DNA of 28,665 nucleotides, from assembly GCA_024679435.1 (NCBI GenBank), contig JAIBDK010000002.1:1-28665 (forward strand). Reading direction: 5' to 3'. The position numbers and the translations under genes are program-made. Position 1 is the stretch's first letter, and every line of letters starts with the position of its first letter. Shown in pieces: positions 1 through 8,600 of this stretch. Source of the stretch: Gammaproteobacteria bacterium (GTDB taxonomy: Bacteria > Pseudomonadota > Gammaproteobacteria > Arenicellales > Poriferihabitantaceae). The notes under the pieces were generated by a model that was given only the letters and a program-made list of their open reading frames with translations, did not search any database and was not told the DNA's origin.

Positions 1-147
1 AACCAGAGGCGGGCTGATATGGATGCCAAAGGTAAGGCCGGATGGAAACCGAATCGGGATCGCGTGGTCAGTACTGCACTCAAAGCCTATGGTGCCCTGG
101 CCACCAGCGCATCCAAAGGTGCTGTTCGAAACGTAGACCAGCTTTAA
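1..147 (+). CDS. ilvD: Dihydroxy-acid dehydratase, C-terminal fragment (cut by window edge)
   Basis: The first 48 codons are open from the window edge to a TAA at 145-147. The peptide ends with WKPNRDRVVSTALKAY and then LATSASKGAVRN, which matches the conserved tail of IlvD (E. coli IlvD has LATSADKGAVRD near its end). IlvD is an iron-sulfur enzyme that dehydrates 2,3-dihydroxy acids to 2-keto acids in branched-chain amino acid synthesis. Only the last few percent of the protein is visible, so catalytic residues cannot be checked. The gene points towards the creatinase gene (convergent), and a strong hairpin terminator follows 37 bases after the stop. The identification rests on recognising the tail, and I consider it quite secure. 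Confidence 0.85.
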   Translation, partial: NQRRADMDAKGKAGWKPNRDRVVSTALKAYGALATSASKGAVRNVDQL

Positions 148-184
148 CTTAGATCTGAATGCTTGCTGGCCCCTTTTACGGGTC

Positions 185-222
185 ATCACAGTCGCTTTTT
201 TTTGAAAGCGACTGTGATTTTT
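185..222 (+). terminator. Rho-independent terminator after ilvD
   Basis: A perfect 14-base inverted repeat (ATCACAGTCGCTTT at 185-198 and its complement at 205-218) has a 6-base loop and is followed by a short T run at 218-222. It sits 37 bases after the ilvD stop. On the minus strand the same stem is not followed by T residues, so it acts chiefly for ilvD, though the stem could also slow convergent transcription from the creatinase gene. Confidence 0.85.
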
Positions 223-271
223 CAATCCACGAAAACTCTCGTTGAAACACGAGCGATCAATGTGGGGTTTC

Positions 272-1489
272 CTAGCTAATTACATTTGATTCAGGCCCGT
301 ACGGAAAGCCTGTTATGTTGTCTGCCCCCGTTTCTGTGACCACCAAAATATCGTGTTCGCGATATCCGCCTGAGCCGGAATTACCTTCAGGAATTGTCAG
401 CATAGGTTCAATGGAAACCACCATATCTGGCTCGAGCACGGCGTGGATATCTTCCCTGAATTCAAGTCCCGCCTCACGCCCGTAATAATGAGATAAAACA
501 CCAAAAGAATGGCCGTACCCAAAAGTGCGATATTGCAACAGATCAAGACTGGCAAAAAGTTCATTAATCTCAGCGCATATCTCAGAACATTTCACCCCTG
601 GCTTAACCAGAGACAAACCCAGTTCATGAGCCTGAACATTGGCCTCCCAGATTTTCAGAGACGCTTCATCGACATGCCCCATAAAAAGAGTTCTTTCGAG
701 GGCGGTGTAATACCCTGAAATCATTGGGAAAGCATTTAGGCTCAATATGTCTCCATGTTTGAGTTTTCGGGTGGTGACGGGGTTGTGCGCACCATCCGTA
801 TTGATCCCAGACTGGAACCAAACCCAACTGTCCCGCAATTCACTATGGGGATAGGCGTCGGCAATCGCCAGTTCCATAGCATCGCGACCGGCCATAGCTA
901 CATCGATCTCCCGGATTCCTTCTCGGATAGCATCCCGGATTGCAGCACCGCCGATATCTGCGATTCTGGCCCCACCCTTAATCAGCTTGATTTCTTCAGC
1001 CGATTTAATCATTCGCAATTTCATAATATCCTCGGCGAGATCTTTGACCTGTCCGGGTTTGACAAACTCATCAAGCTTTGCCCTTGAGTGCAATGACAGG
1101 TGATCTGCTTCGATACCCACTGCGGACTCGGACTTCATCACGTGATTCACCGCCCGCCAGTAATTATCACGCTTCCAGTCAGTGTAAATGATGTTTTCAC
1201 CGTAACATCTGCGCCACGGCTGGCTGAGATCGATGTTTGCGGAAATTGTCGTGCAACTGTCATTGGTTACAACGCACGCATAAGGCCTGCCAAAACTGCA
1301 ATACAAAAAGCCTGAATAATAGGAAATATTATGCATCGAGGTCAGCAATAATGCGGACACATTCCTATCAGCCATCGTCTTTCTCAAGGAAACCAGACGG
1401 TTTTCGTACTCATGCTCAGAAAATGGAAGGGGCGCTTTTGACCCATTGTGCAACTCAAAAAACTCGGGTCGGATATTAGTTTGTTTCAT
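272..1489 (-). CDS. Creatinase (creatine amidinohydrolase)
   Basis: This 405-residue protein is of the M24 'pita-bread' fold family and is very close to Pseudomonas creatinase, which hydrolyses creatine to sarcosine and urea in the cytoplasm. Signature stretches shared with creatinases include YCSFGRPYA (63-71), the block SGINTDGAHNPVTTRK (227-242) with the catalytic-type His235, ALERTLF (263-269, Glu265), FGYGHSFG and YYGREAGLE (Arg338), and SIEPM (Glu361). The metal-ligand pattern of M24 metallopeptidases is absent, as expected for creatinase, so aminopeptidase P is unlikely. Length equals the family norm. The ATG at 1487-1489 is preceded by a good ribosome site (GAGGTG, about 7 bases away). 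No sarcosine oxidase, creatininase, urease or creatine transporter gene lies in the window. The gene stands alone between the ilvD terminator and the terminator of the EamA unit. Family assignment is confident; the in vivo substrate is inferred. Confidence 0.9.
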   Translation of the reverse strand: MKQTNIRPEFFELHNGSKAPLPFSEHEYENRLVSLRKTMADRNVSALLLTSMHNISYYSGFLYCSFGRPYACVVTNDSCTTISANIDLSQPWRRCYGENIIYTDWKRDNYWRAVNHVMKSESAVGIEADHLSLHSRAKLDEFVKPGQVKDLAEDIMKLRMIKSAEEIKLIKGGARIADIGGAAIRDAIREGIREIDVAMAGRDAMELAIADAYPHSELRDSWVWFQSGINTDGAHNPVTTRKLKHGDILSLNAFPMISGYYTALERTLFMGHVDEASLKIWEANVQAHELGLSLVKPGVKCSEICAEINELFASLDLLQYRTFGYGHSFGVLSHYYGREAGLEFREDIHAVLEPDMVVSIEPMLTIPEGNSGSGGYREHDILVVTETGADNITGFPYGPESNVIS

Positions 1490-1533
1490 CAGAATTCACC
1501 TCAATTTTCCAGGTCAATACTGAATTTAATTTT

Positions 1534-1555
1534 GCCCGGATTGGTTCATCCGGGC
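1534..1555. promoter_or_regulatory. Perfect inverted repeat upstream of creatinase gene, possible operator or leader hairpin
   Basis: GCCCGGAT at 1534-1541 and ATCCGGGC at 1548-1555 are perfect complements around a 6-base spacer. The centre lies about 55 bases before the creatinase start codon. No T run follows on either strand, so it is not a simple terminator. It could be a regulator's binding site or a hairpin in the leader. No adjacent regulator gene supports either reading. Confidence 0.35.
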
Positions 1556-1882
1556 GTGCAGGATGTCTTAATAATCGATAAAATTTCTGGATTGCTTGGG
1601 ATTTCCCGAAACAGCACCCGTCAATTTAGTCGGCTTTCAGAATGGTTCATCGGATACGACGCCATCGTTCCGAACCAACTGCGAATATATCGAAATAATC
1701 ACCGTTACTCAACTGAAAAATTCGCTGCAAATCGCCTGCTTGCGGTGTTTTTACTGACATAAATCAGCGTCCGGCCAACGACCCTGATAAACCTAAAGAA
1801 CCTTCAATCAAACCAATTCAAAATCAGCAGCTCTATGACAAAAGACTTCATAAATGATCCGGGGACTCATTATCAATCAATT

Positions 1883-1924
1883 AAAAATAATGGGCTTTCA
1901 CTTGTTCTGACAAGAGGAAAGCCC
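1883..1924 (-). terminator. Rho-independent terminator of the pabBC-permease-EamA unit
   Basis: The two-part stem pairs GGGCTTTC (1892-1899) with GAAAGCCC (1917-1924). An inner CTTGT/ACAAG stem (1901-1905, 1910-1914) closes a TCTG loop. On the minus strand it is followed by a T-rich stretch (ATTATTTTTAA). It lies about 117 bases past the EamA stop, so transcription of that unit probably ends here, ahead of the creatinase gene. Confidence 0.7.
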
Positions 1925-2040
1925 TGTCCGGCGCAGTTGGATCTCTCCAACGATCTGCTCACATTACCTGGACTTGATTATGTCGGCAATTACAGTGCGG
2001 ATGCTAACTAAGAAGTACTCCAAAACTTCTCGGTAATCTT

Positions 2041-2943
2041 CTACTTCAGCGGTAAATTCTTCAGTTTTGTTCCCGGTGATACCAGAGCAAGGCCAGCAAG
2101 CATGACTACTACCGATACCCAGACCCAGATACTATGCACTTCTGCCAGGAGCACAATACCCCAAAGCACCCCCGCCAGTGTAACGATGTATGCGCACTGG
2201 CTGGCAAATACAGGCCCTGCAACCCTGATGGTGTAAAAAAACATCATGTAGGCCATAGTGCTACTGAATGAGATTCCAAATACCGCCCAAAGTGCATTAC
2301 TTTGCAGAAACAATGGAACAAAATCAAAACCCTGCAAGGACATCACTGGAATCAGGATCACCGCTGACACCATATTGGAACCACAGAGGAGCTCCCTGAT
2401 CTCCACACTTTTATCGATTCCTTCTGATATATACAGATTTTCAATAGAATAGCAGATAGCGCACACGAGCACTGCAAGTGTCCAGAAACTGGCGTCAGAA
2501 CCCGCCAGCTCATTATCCGGCAAAACCAACAATAAAATAGCCAGCATTCCCAGAATTATTCCAGAAGCGCGCTTCCATTCCAGCGACTCTAACTTAAGCA
2601 ACCATGCAAGGCCGTAAGTTAACATGGGAACAGTGGAAACGGTGATGGACAAAATACCCGCGGAAAGATGGGATGCTGCAAAAAAGTACAATAAATTGGG
2701 CGCCGAAATGCCAAGGACTGCCAGCACTGCATAATAACGAAGGTTCTTTAAGCGAAACGGTCGAATCCCCGTTACCACGCATATCAAAGCGAACAATATA
2801 GCGCAAATGATTGATTGAGCAGTGGTGAGGACGACAGGATGGATGGAATCGGCTGTCGCGATAATAGTTAACGAAAAAGTAAGCCCCCAAATAAGGCCCG
2901 CAAGCACTATCAGGATATAAGGTAGTCCAGAGATTCGGGGCAT
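2041..2943 (-). CDS. EamA/RhaT-family (DMT superfamily) inner-membrane exporter
   Basis: This 300-residue, very hydrophobic protein has about ten predicted membrane segments in two repeated halves, the usual EamA layout and length. The first segment reads IWGLTFSLTI, with the Trp-Gly start typical of DMT exporters. The second half contains VLWGIVLLAEVHSIWVW near its end, a family-typical position. DMT proteins export amino acids, nucleosides and other small metabolites, but the substrate cannot be read from sequence. The ATG start lies about 90 bases after the stop of the upstream permease gene on the same strand, and a terminator follows downstream, so it is probably the last gene of a unit with pabBC and the permease. 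The ribosome site is weak (GTGAG well upstream of the start). Confidence 0.8.
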   Translation of the reverse strand: MPRISGLPYILIVLAGLIWGLTFSLTIIATADSIHPVVLTTAQSIICAILFALICVVTGIRPFRLKNLRYYAVLAVLGISAPNLLYFFAASHLSAGILSITVSTVPMLTYGLAWLLKLESLEWKRASGIILGMLAILLLVLPDNELAGSDASFWTLAVLVCAICYSIENLYISEGIDKSVEIRELLCGSNMVSAVILIPVMSLQGFDFVPLFLQSNALWAVFGISFSSTMAYMMFFYTIRVAGPVFASQCAYIVTLAGVLWGIVLLAEVHSIWVWVSVVVMLAGLALVSPGTKLKNLPLK

Positions 2944-3033
2944 GGGTATATCGGGATCTCACCCGGCTTTAGATTCGATTATCCGGTTTCAGAAGTGGAT
3001 CTTTCACCAGCAAATTAACTGTGTGACTATAAT

Positions 3034-3777
3034 TCAAAAATGTCCTGCTGTGACAATTCCATAACCGCATATCACAACAAGAACGGCACCAAGCACTTGC
3101 TTGTATTTATGACCATCTCCCCCTATCAATTTCGCATGCAGCTTTAACCCTATCAAATGCCCGGCGCCAACAAAGGGAAGTGACAACATGGCATACTTGA
3201 ATTGCAAATCCACATCAAACATAACAAACGCGGACATCTTGATAGCTACCAGAATGATCCAGAGAAAAAACAGTGTTATACGAAGGTTTTCAAGGGCAAC
3301 ATGACGGGCGTATACGGCAGAAATAAGAGGAGCACCCATTAGGGTAACACCACTCGCATAACCCCCAACCATCAACAAAAACGTATCCACAACACGGTTG
3401 TTACTTACGAATGAGTAGTTAAAAAAATAGGTCAAACCATACAGAAAAGTAATGCCATAAATTATATAAACCAGCATTTCATTGGGCAGGCTGACCAGAC
3501 CGAGTACACCGAGAATTTTTGGCACAAGAAATATTGGAAAAGACCGTAAGATGTATGCCCAGTCGATTCGGTCAAACCGGTTATACACAGTGATAGTAGA
3601 AAAAATCAATAAATGGGTCGCCAGCATAGGCAACCATAATAGTGGCCTGTCAACAACCAGAAGCATCAAAGGCAATGCCAGCGCAGCCCCACCAAATCCA
3701 AGGCCGCTTCGCACCAGTCCGGACCAAAAGAAAACCAGAGCAATAAAGACCCATTCAGGGATCGATAACGAAATCAC
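3034..3777 (-). CDS. TauE/SafE (TSUP) family membrane permease
   Basis: This 247-residue hydrophobic protein has about seven or eight predicted membrane segments and the TSUP layout. The first segment carries GLVRSGLGFGGAALALPLM (20-38), the glycine-rich repeat typical of TauE/SafE proteins, and its counterpart VGGYASGVTLMGAPLIS lies around 137-153. Characterised members move sulfite, sulfoacetate or other small organic acids across the inner membrane. The substrate here is unknown. The start is a GTG at 3775-3777, only 9 bases after the stop of pabBC, which points to shared transcription and perhaps translational coupling. No good Shine-Dalgarno sequence precedes it. The gene order suggests an operon but does not prove a shared function with folate synthesis. 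Confidence 0.8.
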   Translation of the reverse strand: MISLSIPEWVFIALVFFWSGLVRSGLGFGGAALALPLMLLVVDRPLLWLPMLATHLLIFSTITVYNRFDRIDWAYILRSFPIFLVPKILGVLGLVSLPNEMLVYIIYGITFLYGLTYFFNYSFVSNNRVVDTFLLMVGGYASGVTLMGAPLISAVYARHVALENLRITLFFLWIILVAIKMSAFVMFDVDLQFKYAMLSLPFVGAGHLIGLKLHAKLIGGDGHKYKQVLGAVLVVICGYGIVTAGHF

Positions 3778-3786
3778 AATCCGGTT

Positions 3787-5562
3787 CTATTTTTCAAGAA
3801 CCACTTGCCAGCGATCCCGGACAGAATTAACCAGCCAGATTGAGTCAGCCTGCTCCAGCATATCCAATGTGATCACCTGCTCTTCTATTATCCCCAGGTC
3901 CAATAATATCTGTCGACCAACACCATTGAGCAACCCACTCGATAAAGGTGGCGTAATTCGTCGACCGTTGATATCAATCAGAATATTAGCCCGACAGGAT
4001 TCGGTAATTTCACCGCGTTCATTCCAGAGTAAAACGTCGTTACAGCCATCGTCCCCTGCCGCGTTCAGGGCATTGTCATAAACCGATCTGTTTGTTGTTT
4101 TATGATAAAGAAAATAGTTTTGGGAACTCACTGCTTTTTGTGCGAGTCGAACACAATAAGGATCGGGTAAAGAGCTAAGCTGACTGAAGTCAACCTTTAT
4201 TGAACCATCGCTGGATAACTGCAAACGCACCTTTTTCGGCGTGTCACCAAAAGCCGAAACGACGTTTTCCAGAGCGGACCACACTTTCTCAGTATCAATA
4301 TCCCATGAGAAATAATAGGCCGAATTTTCAAGTCTGCGCACGTGTTCCTCAAGATACAAATATCCAATTTCCGGCTCCCATTTCAGAGTTTCTAACAAAT
4401 CGAAGTCTGGCGGTAGATAGGTCAGCACTCTGGCCTTGGTATGGCATTCTTCAAATTCATCACCGGTTTCTGAATCCCACACAATGCCCCCACCCACCCC
4501 AAATTCTGCCTGACCCGTGCATTTGTCCAGCAGCACGGTTCGAATTGCCACATTGAACTGAGCAGTGTCATCCGGGCCGATAAAACCTGCCGAGCCGGTA
4601 TAAATATTTCTGGGTTGAGATTCCAGTTCGTCAATGATCTCAGTCGCCCTGACTTTCGGTGCGCCGGTTATGGATGCCGCAGGGAACAGCGCCCCAAAGA
4701 TGTCCATCAGACTTGGTCCGACCACACTGTTGACGGTTGTTGTCATCGTCCAGAATGTCGGGTACTTCTCTACTGAAAGCACATCTGCGGTTACTACTGA
4801 CCCAGTGCTGGCTATTCGCCCCATATCGTTGCGGACCATATCAGCAATCATTATGTTTTCCGCACGATTTTTCTCCGAATTCTGAAGTGTTATTCCTGAT
4901 GCAATATCATCTTCAAAACCAAGCCCACGGGGAGCGGTCCCCTTCATAGGCATGGATTTCAGGGTTCCTTCGTCGTAGTGGAAAAACAGCTCTGGAGATG
5001 CCGAACACACGGTCCAGTCGGGGGTCTCGACGAAAACACTGTAGCCTCTTTGCTGCCCCAAATTCTGAGCATGCACCATGTTTACAAACAACGGCCAACC
5101 ACAACTTTTACAATCAGCCCTGAGTCGGAAAGAGTAATTTACCTGATAAGTATCTCCATTGTGGATATAGTTTTTGACACGGTCTACCGATCTCCTGTAC
5201 TCCTCCTCGCTAAGCAATAATTTCCAATCCAGGGGCTCCATGAATTCGTTCTTAACGCTATCGGCACCGGGAAATGGGATCACCCGAGCTACCTTAAATA
5301 TCCCAAACCAGATTAGAGGAAAATCGGCCCCTGTTTTCACCACAAAGGCCGAATCGAAGGCACTGGCGGCTTCATATCCCAGAAATCCTGCCGCATATCG
5401 ACCATTATGACGGCACTCATATTCGACCTCTGCCAGAATTCGCTTCACCTGACTGGTTTCAGTTGTGGATAAAACCTTTAACGGTTCTGAAAAGTACAAC
5501 CAGCGCTGATTCGGAGCATCCTGAGCAACCACATAGTTAGTTTTGTCCGGTTCTGGAAACAT
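3787..5562 (-). CDS. pabB-pabC: Fused aminodeoxychorismate synthase component I / aminodeoxychorismate lyase
   Basis: This 591-residue protein has two enzymes in one chain. Residues about 20-385 are a chorismate-binding domain with PMKGT (205-209), GAPKVRATEII (300-310), YTGSAGFIG (321-329) and FGVGGGIVWDS. Lys207 in PMKGT distinguishes PabB from anthranilate synthase TrpE, which has Ala there. Residues about 395-591 are a class IV PLP-dependent domain with the probable PLP lysine Lys488 (HKTTNR) and TESCRANIL, matching PabC. Together they would turn chorismate into 4-aminobenzoate for folate synthesis, with ammonia from a PabA amidotransferase that is not in the window. PabB-PabC fusions are known in many bacteria. 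The ATG lies 49 bases after the dnaE stop, in the place where accA sits in E. coli. A TSUP permease gene follows 9 bases downstream. Confidence 0.9.
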   Translation of the reverse strand: MFPEPDKTNYVVAQDAPNQRWLYFSEPLKVLSTTETSQVKRILAEVEYECRHNGRYAAGFLGYEAASAFDSAFVVKTGADFPLIWFGIFKVARVIPFPGADSVKNEFMEPLDWKLLLSEEEYRRSVDRVKNYIHNGDTYQVNYSFRLRADCKSCGWPLFVNMVHAQNLGQQRGYSVFVETPDWTVCSASPELFFHYDEGTLKSMPMKGTAPRGLGFEDDIASGITLQNSEKNRAENIMIADMVRNDMGRIASTGSVVTADVLSVEKYPTFWTMTTTVNSVVGPSLMDIFGALFPAASITGAPKVRATEIIDELESQPRNIYTGSAGFIGPDDTAQFNVAIRTVLLDKCTGQAEFGVGGGIVWDSETGDEFEECHTKARVLTYLPPDFDLLETLKWEPEIGYLYLEEHVRRLENSAYYFSWDIDTEKVWSALENVVSAFGDTPKKVRLQLSSDGSIKVDFSQLSSLPDPYCVRLAQKAVSSQNYFLYHKTTNRSVYDNALNAAGDDGCNDVLLWNERGEITESCRANILIDINGRRITPPLSSGLLNGVGRQILLDLGIIEEQVITLDMLEQADSIWLVNSVRDRWQVVLEK

Positions 5563-5611
5563 ATCTGATAGACGGAAAATGTCTTTTGTAGTTTATTGCT
5601 CGAAGGTGAAT

Positions 5612-8600
5612 CTAATGATTCACCGCTGCCCGGGAGCGATAAGCAGGTCTGGCCGGATAATACTTTAACAGGGTGGTTGAATCATAATGGTAACGCACAC
5701 CCTGGTGTCCAAAGGCTTGTTCCAGCCGGTTAAAAAGATTCTGATCCGGAGATATTTTCCAGTCTTTACCAAGAACCAGATGACCGAATTCGCCACTTTT
5801 TTTCAAATAAGAGACACTCACTGTAACCTTACCACCGCGATATTCGAGCAACACTGACTCCAACAGAGAAAGCGACCCTTCATCCAGTTCCTGCTCCTGT
5901 AACGCCAGCTCAAGACCTGTCAGGCTTTCCAGCCGGACATCATCAATGCTCATAACTTTCTCGGCCCGGAGCTGACAACCACCAGTGTATTCATCTGCGC
6001 TAAACTCACCAACAGCCACAACAACGCTGTCTTTTATAAGCTTATCCGAGTACTCAGTAAACTTCTCTGAAAACAAACTCACTTCAACACGATGAACGGC
6101 ATTGTCGAGTGTGACAACCGCCATTCTTCCTCGCCGGGTATTAAGCACCCGCATGGCAATCATTATTCCGGCGAAGACCCCATTTTTAGGCTTGCTCAAA
6201 TCAGAGGCCGGCGCCTCGTAATCACTCACCGCATTTAACTCCGCTGAAAAGCGGTCATAGGGATGTCCAGTCAGGTAAAGACCCAGGGTATCTTTTTCAG
6301 CCTGAAGTCGGTATTCATCTGACCAGTCCGCTATTTCTTCCACCGCATTATTTTCCATTGGCTCTTCCGGCACACCAAACATGTCGCTCTGACCAGCAAG
6401 ACGATCCTGTTGCTGCTGGCCAGCCGCTTTGGTTGCACTGGGTATTGCCGCTACCAATGAAGCTCTGTTACTTCCAAGAGAATCCATCGCTCCACTTTTG
6501 ATTAACGCCTCAAGAACCCGTTTACTTACTTTTTTCACATCCAGTCGGGTGCAAAATTCAAAGAGGTTTTTGTACTCTCCATTTAGTTGACGCTCGGCAA
6601 CAATACTTTCTATTATTCCCTGTCCCACGCCTTTGACCGCGCCAAGTCCATAGGTAATTTCTGTTTCATTGATCGGCTGGAACGAATACAAACTTGAATT
6701 TATTTTGGGTGGGAGGACCGACAAACAGAGAACCTTGCAATCAGCCAGCAAGGTCACTACCTTATCAGTATTGTCGATATCTGCAGAAAGTGTAGCCGCC
6801 ATAAAAGCGGCCGGATAATGATTTTTCAACCATGCTGTTTGATAGGATACCAACGCATACGCTGCGGAATGGGATTTATTAAAACCATAGCCCGCAAACT
6901 TATCCATAAGATCGAAAATACTTTCAGCAATTTTCTTGTCGATGCCATGCTCGCTCGATCCCTCCATAAATGTCTGGCGTTGTTTTGCCATCTCTTCCGG
7001 CAGTTTCTTACCCATGGCTTTTCGAAGCAAATCAGCACCACCTAGAGTGTATCCAGCCAGCACCTGGGCAATTTTCATTACCTGTTCCTGATACAGAATA
7101 ACGCCGTAAGTGGTGCTTAACACCGGCTCCAGATCCGGATGAAGGTATTTAACCAGCTCTCGCCCCGCCTTTCGATTAACGAAATCATCTACCATGCCCG
7201 ACTGTAACGGTCCCGGACGAAACATCGCTATTAACGCAATCAGGTCTTCAAATACTTCTGGTTTGGCCTTGATGATCAGCTCTTTCATGCCACGGGATTC
7301 AAGCTGAAAAATGGCAGTAGTCTGTCCGCTGCGCACGAATGCATAGGTTGATTCGTCATCCAGAGGAATATCATCGAGATGAAGAAGAGCCTCATCGACA
7401 AGAGATCGTTGCCGATTAATCATCTTCACAGCAGATTCGATAATCGTAAGGGTTCTAAGGCCAAGAAAATCAAACTTAACCAAACCAATAGTTTCAAGAT
7501 CATCCTTATCTAACTGGGTAATAGCCTGACTCAGATGAGTATCCGCATATAGCGGCGTAAACTCAGTTAGTGGCTTTGGTGCAATAACCACACCACCGGC
7601 ATGTTTACCGACATTTCGAGCGATGCCTTCAAGCTGCAAGGCGGAATCGATCAGTTCCTTGACATCGGCATCCTGCTCATAGCGAAGCAGCAACTGCTCT
7701 TCCTGATCTAATGCCTTGCGCAGAGTCATCCCAACTTCAAATGGAACCAGCTTAGCTATCTGATCAACGAAACCATAAGGGAAACTCATGACCCGACCCA
7801 CATCCCTTACGACCGCTTTTGCAGCCATAGTACCGAAGGTAATTATCTGAGCCACCTGATCGTGGCCATATCTTTCAGCAACATATTCGATTACTCGATC
7901 CCGTCCTTCAACACAGAAATCGATATCAAAATCTGGCAGGGAAACCCTTTCTGGATTGAGAAAGCGTTCAAATATTAGGCCGTAAGGTAATGGATCAAGT
8001 TCAGTAATTCCCGTGGCCCAAGCGACCAGGGAGCCTGCGCCAGAACCCCTTCCGGGCCCTACAGGAATTCCATTTTCCCGAGACCACTTAATGAAATCTG
8101 CAACGATAAGAAAATAGCCCGGATATCCCATCCGCTCAATAACACCGAGCTCCATTTCGAGGCGATCAATGTATTTTTGCTCAATCAGGGCGGTGCCATT
8201 ACCCTCCCTGATTTTTTCAACATGGAGGCGATTAGCCAACCCGCTCTCCGTCAGCTCTCTTAGCAAACTGGCTTCGGATTGTTCTCCAGCATCGGGATAC
8301 TCTGGCAGATAATCTTCGTCAAATTTCAGAAAAACATTGCATCGTTGAGCGATTTCAAAAGCGTTGTCTAATGCAACTGGCAAATCCGCGAATAACGACC
8401 GCATTTCTTCCGTAGACCGAAAATATTGCTGGCGGGTAAAATTTCGCGATCTGCGACTATCGTCAAGGACTCGCCCTTCATTAATACAAACCCTTATTTC
8501 ATGGGCATCAAATTCAGATTCTTCAAGAAACACAACCCGGTTGGTCGCCACCAACCCGATATCATGACTGTTTGATAGTTGTGCTGCCAGAGCAATATAC

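Larger units (their letters stand above)
1490..2040. other. Gap between creatinase gene and EamA exporter gene; no convincing gene
   Basis: These 551 bases hold the upstream region of the creatinase gene (minus strand), a perfect inverted repeat at 1534-1555 and the terminator of the EamA transcription unit at 1883-1924. Short open frames exist on the plus strand (1448-1762 and 1835-2011), but they lack ribosome sites and recognisable protein features. I could not identify a convincing -35/-10 promoter by eye. Confidence 0.6.

Noticed and set aside
1448..1762. 104-codon plus-strand frame near the creatinase start
   Set aside because: It overlaps the creatinase coding start and upstream region, has no ribosome site or family resemblance, and appears to be a chance open frame.
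1835..2011. 58-codon plus-strand frame (begins MTKDFINDPGTHYQ) in the creatinase-EamA gap
   Set aside because: It has no ribosome site and no recognised family. Its middle coincides with the two-part stem and T-rich tail of a minus-strand terminator, which explains the sequence better than a gene.
3482..4081. 199-codon plus-strand frame opposite the permease and pabBC genes
   Set aside because: It lies antisense to two well-supported genes, has no family features and is an expected shadow frame.
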